Shown here piece by piece: positions 1 through 8,079 of a DNA stretch of 64,000 bases. Positions within the stretch are counted from its first letter, which is position 1, and each line of letters starts with the position of its first letter. The position numbers were made by a program, and so were the translations under genes. The notes beneath the pieces are model-generated. The model was not told the origin of the DNA. It saw only the letters and a list, made by a program, of their open reading frames with translations, and searched no databases. This DNA comes from Clostridia bacterium (GTDB lineage Bacteria; Bacillota; Clostridia; Oscillospirales; Butyricicoccaceae). The stretch spans positions 19,479-83,478 of the forward strand of contig JAFYPP010000005.1 of assembly GCA_017559995.1 (NCBI GenBank), in the 5' to 3' direction.

Positions 1-273
1 CCGACCTACCGCCCGGTGTTTTCTGATGTGAAGCAGAGTGACTGGTATGGCGGCTGGGTCAGCGCCGCCAATGCCAATGGCATTGTCAACGGTGTTGGCA
101 GCGGTCGTTTCGACCCGGAAGGCACCATCATCGGTCAGCACGCCGCCCTGATGGTCAATCGTGCCGCCGCGGTGCTGGGCGTGTCGCACACCGCTGTCAA
201 TTCATCTGCCAAGCCCATCCGCCGGTGCGAGATGGCACAAATGGTCTTTGACCTGTTGGAGGCGGCAAAATGA
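1..273 (+). CDS. SLH-domain surface protein, C-terminal end (partial)
   Basis: The reading frame is open from base 1 and stops with TGA at 271-273, so the start lies outside the window. The visible 90 residues look like S-layer homology repeats: an FSDV segment, then DWYGGWV, then the NGVGSGRFDPEGTI turn typical of SLH domains, followed by a helix of alanines. SLH repeats anchor secreted proteins to pyruvylated secondary cell-wall polymers. The stop overlaps the ATG of the next gene (ATGA), so the two are probably translationally coupled. The N-terminal function cannot be seen. Confidence 0.85.
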   Translation, partial: PTYRPVFSDVKQSDWYGGWVSAANANGIVNGVGSGRFDPEGTIIGQHAALMVNRAAAVLGVSHTAVNSSAKPIRRCEMAQMVFDLLEAAK

Positions 274-755
274 GAAAACTATGTGTACTTTTGTGTCTGC
301 TGCTGACCCTTTCCGGCTGCAGCAAACCTGCAGCGGTGGAGATCACCGGCCCGGCATGCACCATCTCTATCTCCTGTGCCACGATCTTGAACAATCCGGA
401 AAAGCTGGATTCCGAAAAGTCCGAACTGGTGCCTGTTGATGGCTGGCTGCTGACGGAAACAAAGGTAGCGCTGCAGGAGGGGGACAGCGTCTTTGAATTG
501 CTGCTGCGGGCCTGTCATGAGAACGATCTGCACATGGAATATGTGGACACACCCCTGTATGATTCGGCCTATATCGAGGGTATCGGCAACCTGTACGAGT
601 TCGACTGCGGCAACGAGTCGGGGTGGATGTACAGCGTAAACGGCATATTCCCCAATTACGGCTGCAGTCAGCACAAGCCCCAGGACGGCGACGTGATCCG
701 CTGGGTCTACACCTGTGATCTCGGGCGGGACGTGGGCGAACGGATGGCGGAGTGA
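270..755 (+). CDS. DUF4430-type lipoprotein
   Basis: 161 aa. The N-terminus has a basic start, a leucine-rich segment and the lipobox LSGC, so it should be lipidated and held on the outer face of the membrane. Residues about 60-155 match the DUF4430 (transcobalamin C-terminal-like) pattern: a VFELL helix, then a glycine-rich stretch with GNESGWMYSVNG and a final DGDVIRWVYTCDLG. This domain is common in secreted clostridial proteins, often beside SLH proteins as here; a ligand-binding role is inferred, not shown. A GGAGG site precedes the ATG inside the upstream gene. Family call is fairly firm, function is not. Confidence 0.8.
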   Translation: MRKLCVLLCLLLTLSGCSKPAAVEITGPACTISISCATILNNPEKLDSEKSELVPVDGWLLTETKVALQEGDSVFELLLRACHENDLHMEYVDTPLYDSAYIEGIGNLYEFDCGNESGWMYSVNGIFPNYGCSQHKPQDGDVIRWVYTCDLGRDVGERMAE

Positions 756-887
756 CAGCTTTTCGGGAGGAGGCAGTGGACTGGGCATAGTAATGACAGT
801 GTATATTATGAAAATCCTCGTCTGGCGGTGGCAATTGCGCTATCATAAAAGTAAATGCGCGATATGCGCAAAGAAAGGATGTTTTTT

Positions 888-1612
888 ATGAAAAAGACCG
901 CATTGCCACGCACGATGTTCACGCAGAAAATGGTCCCGGCCTCCACGATGAACCAGATCACCTGTGTAAACATCTACAAAGACGGTAAGTTCAACATGAA
1001 TGGAAAATTGGCCGCCAGTCTAGGCGGAAAAACGCTGGAACTTTCGTTTACCGATGATGGACAGCATTTCTTGCTGGAGGAGTCTTCCGGAGGTGCGCAA
1101 AGTGTTCGATTCCCGAAAAGCGGCTCCAGAAGAATGCTTATGGTCACAGAACTTTTGGAGCAGCAGCATATCATGCTGCCTGCCAAATACGAAGTTTGGC
1201 TGACAGAAGATGGTGTATGGCAGGGGGATCTTCTGGAAAACCCTATGCTGTCGCAATCGCCAAAGCTCCGCAGTTCGAAAAAACATTGATTGCGTTACCG
1301 CGGCAGTACCTTGCCGTTCTAAACCAATACTTGCATCCGTACACAACGGAAGATGATTTTCAGCAAATGGTTCTGCGGTGCTGCGAAGTCTGGCGAAAAC
1401 CGCATAGAAATAAATATGAAACAGTGCATCGGTTCATTCAACGGGATATTGCCGAGCGCAGAAAAGAGACAAATCGCTTGTACAGCCGAAGAAATATTTC
1501 CTTTGATCAGTGTATCGGAGATAGCAGATGGCCGGTTTCCGATTGGTTTAACCCCTGCAATAGCGAGGAGGATGAGGAAGCGGCGATAGATTTGCTTTTA
1601 AATTGCAACTGA
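888..1612 (+). pseudogene. hypothetical gene split by a -1 frameshift
   Basis: Two overlapping frames read as one protein. The first runs from ATG 888 (preceded by AAGAAAGGA; ATG 879 and 855 are less well spaced) and would end with TGA at 1287-1289. The second frame carries on to TGA at 1612. Reading GDLLENP in the first frame and continuing with YAVAIAKAP in the second, with the switch near 1239-1244, gives a smooth protein of about 241 aa. I recognise no family. The second half is rich in basic residues and ends with an acidic EEDEEAA tail. Base composition is lower in GC than the core genes. A strong terminator follows at 1714. It could be a decayed gene, a sequencing error or programmed shifting. 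Confidence 0.55.
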
Positions 1613-1713
1613 GGGATTGCTGCATTGTGCGCCGCCCCCTTCCCAGAATCAGTTACTTGTAGGAATACTTGATGCTCGTTTCAGATTATTTTCCTTCATG
1701 TAGTTGGGAGTAG

Positions 1714-1750
1714 AAAAGCAGGCTGTTTTGTGAACAGCCTGCTTTTGCTC
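1714..1750 (+). terminator. intrinsic terminator after the frameshifted gene
   Basis: A 14-bp perfect inverted repeat (AAAAGCAGGCTGTT at 1714-1727 and its complement at 1733-1746) with a 5-base loop; the flanking A and T runs make it potentially bidirectional. Confidence 0.8.
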
Positions 1751-1998
1751 AATATTCCATATTCAAATATCCATTCACTATATAGAGTTCAGAAAAAACA
1801 GCAAGACACTATACCACTCAATCTTTACGCTTGGGCTATGCTTACAATGGGTGGCACAATCACCTTTCCGAGGATAATTCTTGCACTCGAAACATAAAAT
1901 TATCCTGTTTTTGCCCGTCAGCGAATCGTCAGCGCGGTGCTGACCAAAAAACGACTCTATGATCGCTGTCCTCCGGGTTCTATGCCCGGAGGGAGCTT

Positions 1999-2041
1999 CT
2001 CATAACGGAGGTCGTAGGTTCAAATCCTGCCTCCGCAACCA
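1999..2041 (+). pseudogene. tRNA-Met(CAU) 3'-half remnant, copy A
   Basis: The anticodon-loop sequence CTCATAA, variable loop, T arm (GTAGGTTCAAATCCTGC) and acceptor 3' strand with CCA are present. The 5' acceptor strand and D arm are missing and the 5' side of the anticodon stem is not complementary, so no functional tRNA can form. Confidence 0.75.
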
Positions 2042-2047
2042 CTAGGA

Positions 2048-2081
2048 AAGCCTCGTCATCTTAGGATGGCGAGGCTTTTTT
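2048..2081 (+). terminator. terminator of the tRNA remnant, copy A
   Basis: AAGCCTCG (2048-2055) pairs with CGAGGCTT (2070-2077), followed by a T run. The same hairpin recurs at 7820-7852. Confidence 0.7.
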
Positions 2082-2346
2082 CTCATGTTTTCACGCTTTC
2101 GATGTAGATGGAAATAACCGGTTTAGATGGGTTCAGACAGTTCTTTTCGGTCAGCAGATTGTCGGCGAGACAGACCTTTGCTGCCACCCTCGTCAGCGCG
2201 CCGTCAGCGCGGACGGCGGAAGAAGAGACACTCCCCTTTTTCATTAGTGTAGCGCAACGCTATTGCATATTGAAATTGTCAGAACTATAATGGACTCAAG
2301 AAGCCCTATAGAATTGTCGAAATATAAGAAATGCGAGGGTACAGCT

Positions 2347-5300
2347 ATGAAACGAACACAAAGATGGATTTCGTTGGTTCTGTGTGTGGCCATGGTTTTT
2401 ACTGTGTTACCAACACAGGTATTGGCCGCTTCAAGAACTTTGTCAAAAAGCCGTAGTGCTAGCACAAAGACCTATTCGGATGCGATAAAGCCGGGTGATT
2501 TTTTGATATTGGGAAATTATAATGGACATCCATTGCTGTGGACGGTTGTTAACTCAGCGGGCGGAGAGGTAACGCTGTTTTGCAGTGAGGTTCTCTTCGA
2601 GGGTGAAATCGACGCATCAATGCATGAGGTTATTGCCTATGCAAACTTAGTTGGTGGTGCGTGGGAAGGCGATAGCAATTGGCACACCAGTGATATCCGG
2701 AATTACCTGAACTCGGATGAAAAAGTAGTTAGCTATAAAGGGGCATCAAAAAATGAGTTACCGAGTTATTCTTCTTTGCCTGGCTTTCTCAACAATTTTA
2801 CCCAAGATGAACTTTCGCTGATTGTCGATACTACTCATAAATCTCATATACAATACCACCGTACACTAACTGATAAGGACGGTGGAAGTTCGTTTGCAAG
2901 AATAGAGATGTTTGATGATCTTTTGGGTTTCAACGAGAACGCATACAGGGGTTTAGCTTATAAAAATACTACAGAAAAGTTTTTTCTGCCCGATGCGATG
3001 GACTTGAAACGGGCAAACGAGAACATTGGCAGCATGATGTATATGGAGTATGCTTATGATACTGCTAATGGTCAGCATTATGCCCCTGCATACAGAGAAG
3101 GGTTTTGGTTACGTGAACCTGTAATTTCTGGATCGAACTATCTTTTTTGGGGTATATATTTTTTGGATACCTTCAGCAGTAATGGGGCCGGGTATGCAGT
3201 TTTCAAGAGAGGCATTCGACCAATGTGCAATATCCAGTTCCCTTACAAGCAAACTCTTTCAGGCGAAGGCACACTCAAATCGCCGTATGAAATTAACCAT
3301 GGAGATAATGAGGCACAAAAGGTTCAGAAGCCACAGACTCTTGACGTGCCTAACGGGAAATATTGTATCTGCGTAGTGGATGAAACCGGACAGCCGATAG
3401 AAAATGCATCTGTTAATTGGACTGTCTACTGGGATGATAGCGATGGCATAACCGAGGAACAATTTACAGACGAAAAAGGTTGTGTATTCTTTGATCGCTT
3501 TACGGTAGATCTTCCACTTATTACAGTCGAAAAAGACAACTATATTAAATGGACAAACCAGGATACCAATTGGCAAAAGAGTGAGGAGCATTTCGAGAAG
3601 GTTGTGCTTTATCCCAAAGCGTACGGCGCGTATAAACTGAAAGAGGCTCGGTTCTCCGCAAATAATCTTGTTTGGACCTGGGATCTGTTGACTAAAACGA
3701 AAAAACGAACACTTGGCACGGATGCAGATCTTGTATGGGATGCAAATAATGCCACTTTCTACCTTTCCTGTTCCGCATATGAAGCAGATCGTATTTCCTC
3801 CTATGAGTTGTGGCAAAAGGACCAACTCATCGCAACAAGCACGACTGGTTTCTTTGAAGAACTATCCAATGAACAATTCTCTGAGGGTGGCGGCTGTTTC
3901 GTTCGCGTTATCTCAACGGACAATACCAAAGTAGATACTGCAATCAACCTAGAGTTTATCAAGGCGGAGATCAATAAGAATATGTCGCTAAATCTTATGA
4001 GTGACAGACTAACGTTTAAGATAGCGGACAGTATACCTTTTGTGGGTGGAACCACGGTGAACTTTTCTTGGCCCATCACCGTGCCTGTTACTGCAGTTTT
4101 GACCGACGGAAAAGTTCAGTTTGGCTTTAATGTAAACATGGAAGGCGGGAAATCTGACGAAGAAAAAATTAAAGACGTAAAAGAAGTGATTACAAAGGCT
4201 CGCGATCTTAAAAGCGCATTCACCAAACAAAACTATGCCAAATATTTGTCACTGGTACATGAACCTTCTCCTGTTGAGTTTTTTGGAGATGCAGAAGTTA
4301 ATATACTGGGTTATGCTGAAATGGACCTCGGGAGTCCTGTTGCTTCTGGATATATCATACTGGAAATGGAGGCCAGTCTGGTTGAGTATGGTTACGATAC
4401 ATTGGTGCCGGTTTTGACTATAATTCTCCCCGTTACGGTACAATGCGAACTAAGTGCCGGCATGGATGTGCAGGCAGGCGTTTCTTACGACTGGGAGAAC
4501 GCAACATTTCGCAGTGCTCTGACATTCAACCCGTGGGCTGAACTAGAGGCTTTTGGCGGAGTTGGTGCTAAAAAAATTGCGGGCGTTGGTGCATATGGTA
4601 GTGCGCTATTAGAGGCAGAAATTAAAACCAAAGGCACGCCGAATGGTCTGCAATACATCGATCTTACCGGTGAACTGGGTATAAAGGCATATCTGGGTCC
4701 GTTTTCCGGTGAACGACCGTTTGCATATGATACGTGGCATATCTATTCTGCCAATAATGTTAAGCGGCTTACCTTGGATGACCGGGCAACGCTTTGGAAC
4801 TCGATTTTTGATGCCTCAACCTACCAACTGCAAGATTTAAGCTATCTTAGCGAGGAAAGCGGGCAACTTGGCGAAGTAGTTTTCGCCGAACCAATGGCCG
4901 CTGCTGCAGGCAGCGCAAAGACGGCGTTTACAAACCTGCTGCAAAACACCTATCGGAATGCACAACCTGTAATGGTCGCAACAGAAGATGCTGTCTATGT
5001 GGCCTTTCTGCATGCGAACTCAGAAACGGGAAACATTTATGTTGTCACGGCAAAATACGATGGAGAAGGTTGGTTTGGAACAGTTCGTGCGGATGACAAC
5101 GCGCTTTTGGATGATGCGCCCAGCCTGTGCGTCGACGAAAACGGTACGATTCACTTAGCCTATGCCAGAACTGATTCTGCCTTTGATGGCGAAACGCTTT
5201 TGAGTTATGCCGAGAACCAAAGCATTGTTGTAGGAACACTTGATCCGGATACACTGGAGTTTACTGAAACAGAGGAGTATTTTGCCGAAGGATATGCAAA

Positions 5301-7458
5301 TAAGCAACAGTTAGTTCTCATTGACGGCACCCCCACGCTGGGCTGGTTAGACTCTGTCGTATCGGATGATAATAGTGTGCTATTCCCAGCGAGTGCTGAC
5401 ATCTGCTACGCTGAGTATCGATCCGGAAAATGGAGCACCGCGAACGTGTTTGCTTCGGTGGATCAAGCTGTAATATCCATGGTGGTTGGAGAGACAGATT
5501 CGTCTCTTTCTGTCGGATATATTGCTGATACCGATGGCGATTCAGCAACCACAGATGATTACACGCTATATGAGGTAACTGACGAGGGCATTACTGAACT
5601 TGCAACTGGTGTTACGGGTAAAATCTCTTATGGCGTGTTCCCTGGAACAAAAGTAACTACTTTGCTTTGGAATGACAGTAGCCATCTGTACTCGGCACTT
5701 GGCGATGAGATTGCAATCAGTGGAATCACTAATGAGTATGCAATTGTCAATGATCGTATCTACTTCAGCGCGGCAGAAGAAGACAGCGCAAACTTGTGCG
5801 TAGTCCAGTATGAAGACAACAACTGGTCTCTCCCGATGACACTAACCGATGGAACGCGTTATCTTGAGGATCTGTCGGTCATTTCCTGGAATGGTGAAGA
5901 CTATGTATTGGGAATGCATACTTTAGCAACAATCTACTCTACCGAAATTGTCGATGCAAAGAACCTGGTATGGTCGAAGGTTGCTCCGGTAAATGATTTG
6001 AAATTAGAAAGTGTGGATTATGATGCCAACAGTTTAGAGCCAGGTGAAGAAACTGAACTCACGCTTTCTATTGTCAACGCAGGTGAAGGAATCGTCGAAA
6101 ACATCGATATTTACATTGACGATACACTTGTAAGCACCGAAATCATTGACTTGTATCCTGGAGAAAATGCAGAAATTGTTATTGAAATCGAATGTCCTGA
6201 TGCGCTAAAGATGTATGATGTGTCTATTGCTGAGCCAGACGTCAATGACTATACACCAGAGGATAATACTTTTGCGATAACGGTAGGTTATTCAGATGTC
6301 TCTATAGCGATGGTATATGAACAGATCGGCGAATACAGCGCGGTGCTCGCATACGTCACTAATGATGGTGTTGATATTGCCTCTGGACATGTTGCCTTTT
6401 ATGATGACAACCATTACTTTATGGGTTCCGGTGAGTTTGCTGATCTACCTGTCGGTGAAACCATCGTAGTCACATGCATTTTGAGTGATGCATTTGTCGG
6501 AAATGGTGACATTGACATTTCTGCCGAGGTGATATGCGCCGCTGAGGATCTCTACGGTTATAACAATGTTGCCACTGTCCATATTGGTGAAATTACGTAT
6601 GCTACCGAGGTTCAGTTGGTAAGATTCGATGGCAAAACAGCAACTTCTCTTATTACTTGTGCGCCTGGCACCCATAATACTGCGTTGTTGGCAGCCTATA
6701 GCGCTAGTGGCCAGATGCTTGAGGCATACACCTTCCCTCTTGACGAAGGCGTAAATCAAATCAAACAGAACATTGCGGCTACGGAAGTCGTCTGTGTTCG
6801 GGTCTTTTTGCTCAATAAACACTATGAGCCTCAAGGCTCTGCGGTGACGGAGATTAATAGAAATGATTTCCGCGCAGAGTTTGCTGAAGCATTATCGGGG
6901 CTGACGTATACTCGTAATGCAACCTCGGTGGATATTTTCCGGGACGCAGAGGAAATCGATGCAAAATGTGCAGGTTCTGTTTTACGGATGTTTAACTTCG
7001 GCCTTATGCTTGGTGATAATAGAGGTGTTTTCCATCCTGAATCAGCAATAACCCGCGCGGAGTTGGCACAAATAATTTACGTCGCATTGAATGGCGGCGT
7101 AGATGATGGTGCTGGTGCTTATGCTGACGAGGAACGTTTTTCCGATGTAACCGCTGATGATTGGTATGCTGGATATGCACATTATTGCGCAGAATACAAT
7201 CTGGGCCCAGCCTCTGGTTATTTTGACGGTATGGCTCCTGTGACTGTTCCCGAAGCCGCAAGAATAATTTTGGGCGCTATGGGTTATTCTTCTGAATCGT
7301 GTGGTTTTGTTGGAGCTAATTGGTTTAACAATGTCTTGGCTGCTGCAGAGGTTAAAGGCTTGCTCGATGGATTCAATTACTCAACCAACACGTATATTCC
7401 TCGCCAGTGGCTTGCGGTCATGTTCTGTAATGCAATTGACAAAGTACAATCTCAATGA
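2347..7458 (+). CDS. large secreted SLH protein with DUF6273 and CARDB-like domains
   Basis: 1703 aa from ATG 2347; the frame opens earlier, but only here does a signal peptide (basic MKRTQRW, hydrophobic core, VLAAS cleavage region) follow a GCGAGGG site. Residues about 45-320 resemble DUF6273 (GDFLILGNYNGHPLLWTVV at its start, GIRPMCNI near its end). About 335-395 looks like an Ig/carboxypeptidase-regulatory fold. The middle is beta-rich with propeller-like repeats. About 1215-1315 resembles CARDB (SLEPGEETELTLSIVNAG). About 1530-1700 holds SLH repeats (NRGVFHPESAITRAELAQII; FSDVTADDWYAGYAHY) for cell-wall anchoring. GC content is well below the neighbours and direct repeats flank it, suggesting acquisition. 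Ligand or adhesion role unknown. Confidence 0.85.
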   Translation: MKRTQRWISLVLCVAMVFTVLPTQVLAASRTLSKSRSASTKTYSDAIKPGDFLILGNYNGHPLLWTVVNSAGGEVTLFCSEVLFEGEIDASMHEVIAYANLVGGAWEGDSNWHTSDIRNYLNSDEKVVSYKGASKNELPSYSSLPGFLNNFTQDELSLIVDTTHKSHIQYHRTLTDKDGGSSFARIEMFDDLLGFNENAYRGLAYKNTTEKFFLPDAMDLKRANENIGSMMYMEYAYDTANGQHYAPAYREGFWLREPVISGSNYLFWGIYFLDTFSSNGAGYAVFKRGIRPMCNIQFPYKQTLSGEGTLKSPYEINHGDNEAQKVQKPQTLDVPNGKYCICVVDETGQPIENASVNWTVYWDDSDGITEEQFTDEKGCVFFDRFTVDLPLITVEKDNYIKWTNQDTNWQKSEEHFEKVVLYPKAYGAYKLKEARFSANNLVWTWDLLTKTKKRTLGTDADLVWDANNATFYLSCSAYEADRISSYELWQKDQLIATSTTGFFEELSNEQFSEGGGCFVRVISTDNTKVDTAINLEFIKAEINKNMSLNLMSDRLTFKIADSIPFVGGTTVNFSWPITVPVTAVLTDGKVQFGFNVNMEGGKSDEEKIKDVKEVITKARDLKSAFTKQNYAKYLSLVHEPSPVEFFGDAEVNILGYAEMDLGSPVASGYIILEMEASLVEYGYDTLVPVLTIILPVTVQCELSAGMDVQAGVSYDWENATFRSALTFNPWAELEAFGGVGAKKIAGVGAYGSALLEAEIKTKGTPNGLQYIDLTGELGIKAYLGPFSGERPFAYDTWHIYSANNVKRLTLDDRATLWNSIFDASTYQLQDLSYLSEESGQLGEVVFAEPMAAAAGSAKTAFTNLLQNTYRNAQPVMVATEDAVYVAFLHANSETGNIYVVTAKYDGEGWFGTVRADDNALLDDAPSLCVDENGTIHLAYARTDSAFDGETLLSYAENQSIVVGTLDPDTLEFTETEEYFAEGYANKQQLVLIDGTPTLGWLDSVVSDDNSVLFPASADICYAEYRSGKWSTANVFASVDQAVISMVVGETDSSLSVGYIADTDGDSATTDDYTLYEVTDEGITELATGVTGKISYGVFPGTKVTTLLWNDSSHLYSALGDEIAISGITNEYAIVNDRIYFSAAEEDSANLCVVQYEDNNWSLPMTLTDGTRYLEDLSVISWNGEDYVLGMHTLATIYSTEIVDAKNLVWSKVAPVNDLKLESVDYDANSLEPGEETELTLSIVNAGEGIVENIDIYIDDTLVSTEIIDLYPGENAEIVIEIECPDALKMYDVSIAEPDVNDYTPEDNTFAITVGYSDVSIAMVYEQIGEYSAVLAYVTNDGVDIASGHVAFYDDNHYFMGSGEFADLPVGETIVVTCILSDAFVGNGDIDISAEVICAAEDLYGYNNVATVHIGEITYATEVQLVRFDGKTATSLITCAPGTHNTALLAAYSASGQMLEAYTFPLDEGVNQIKQNIAATEVVCVRVFLLNKHYEPQGSAVTEINRNDFRAEFAEALSGLTYTRNATSVDIFRDAEEIDAKCAGSVLRMFNFGLMLGDNRGVFHPESAITRAELAQIIYVALNGGVDDGAGAYADEERFSDVTADDWYAGYAHYCAEYNLGPASGYFDGMAPVTVPEAARIILGAMGYSSESCGFVGANWFNNVLAAAEVKGLLDGFNYSTNTYIPRQWLAVMFCNAIDKVQSQ

Positions 7459-7636
7459 TTACAACGCACTAAAAGCTGGAGTGAGACATACACAAAAACA
7501 CATTTTTATGGATGGGTCTTGCATTTTGAATGTAAAATTGTCCGTTTTGTCTCCGTCAGCGAATGGTCAGCAATCTGCTGACCAAACCCCCACTCTGTGA
7601 TCGCTGTCCTCCGGGTTCCAGACCCGGAATCAATTG

Positions 7637-7681
7637 CTCATAACCCGGAGGTCGTAGGTTCAAATCCTGCCTCCGCAACCA
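7637..7681 (+). pseudogene. tRNA-Met(CAU) 3'-half remnant, copy B
   Basis: CTCATAA anticodon loop, CCCGG stem strand, T arm and acceptor strand ending CCA. The 5' half is absent; the upstream sequence CAATTG does not pair with CCCGG. A further acceptor/T-arm piece lies at 7794-7813. Confidence 0.75.
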
Positions 7682-7683
7682 CT

Positions 7684-7714
7684 AAAAACAGTCGCCTATG
7701 GCGGCTGTTTTTCT
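7684..7714 (+). terminator. terminator after tRNA remnant, copy B
   Basis: AAAACAG-T-CGCC pairs with GGCG-G-CTGTTTT around a TAT loop and runs into T residues. A near-identical hairpin is at 12157-12184. Confidence 0.7.
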
Positions 7715-7972
7715 TTTTATCCGGCAGGATTTGAACCGCCTAATCGATCAACCGGGGTCCCTGCAAAAACGCAGTTTTTGTGGGGTGAATAAGAAATCCT
7801 GCCTCCGCAACCACTAGGAAAGCCTCGTCATTTTAGGATGGCGAGGTTTTTTTCTTATGTTTTCACGCTTTCGATGTAGATGGAAATATACCGGTTTAGA
7901 CGGAAACAGGCAGTTCTTTTCGGTCAGCAGATCGCCAGCGCGGACGAGCGACCGGCGAAATCGAATAAAGAT

Positions 7973-8019
7973 AAAAGGACGCAGAGTTCAGTCTGCAGTG
8001 ACTGCTCTGCGTCCTTTTT
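7973..8019. terminator. bidirectional terminator downstream of the permease
   Basis: AAAAGGACGCAGAG (7973-7986) pairs with CTCTGCGTCCTTTT (8005-8018). It lies 60 bases past the stop of the minus-strand permease gene and has A and T runs on either side. Confidence 0.8.
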
Positions 8020-8079
8020 GCTGTGCGTTAAAGATATGGAAACTTCTGCGCTGTTTTGCAGGCGGAGCGGGCCGAACCT

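Larger units (their letters stand above)
1890..2163 (+). repeat. direct repeat copy A (tRNA-Met 3'-half scar)
   Basis: Closely matches 7520-7683 plus 7794-7942. Shared landmarks in order: CCGTCAGCGAAT, a GTCAGC/GCTGAC inverted repeat (1928-1944), GATCGCTGTCCTCCGGGTT, the tRNA-Met 3' half, a GCCTCG hairpin and a segment ending TTCTTTTCGGTCAGCAGAT. The arrangement resembles attachment-site scars left by integrative elements that use the 3' end of a tRNA gene. That origin is inferred. Confidence 0.7.
1613..2346. other. non-coding stretch with terminator and tRNA-derived repeat
   Basis: No convincing gene is present. The stretch holds the terminator at 1714, then from about 1890 to 2163 a repeat copy that includes a 3' half of tRNA-Met and its terminator. 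Short open frames in it lack ribosome sites and family resemblance. The final bases before 2347 carry a GCGAGGG site for the large surface protein. Confidence 0.7.
7520..7942 (+). repeat. direct repeat copy B, interrupted
   Basis: Matches copy A (1890-2163) in two blocks, 7520-7683 and 7794-7942. The 110 bp between them hold an extra terminator and an inverted T-arm piece. GGTCAGCA and TGCTGACC (7565-7583) form the same type of inverted repeat seen in copy A. Confidence 0.7.
7459..8079. other. non-coding stretch with repeat copy B and terminators
   Basis: No gene is supported. The stretch contains the second direct-repeat copy, three pieces of tRNA-Met T arm (one inverted), two tRNA-type terminators and, at the end, a long hairpin that terminates the permease gene coming from the right. 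Confidence 0.7.

Noticed and set aside
1999..7681. Intact tRNA-Met genes
   Set aside because: Neither copy has a 5' acceptor strand, D arm or complementary anticodon stem, so they are remnants only.
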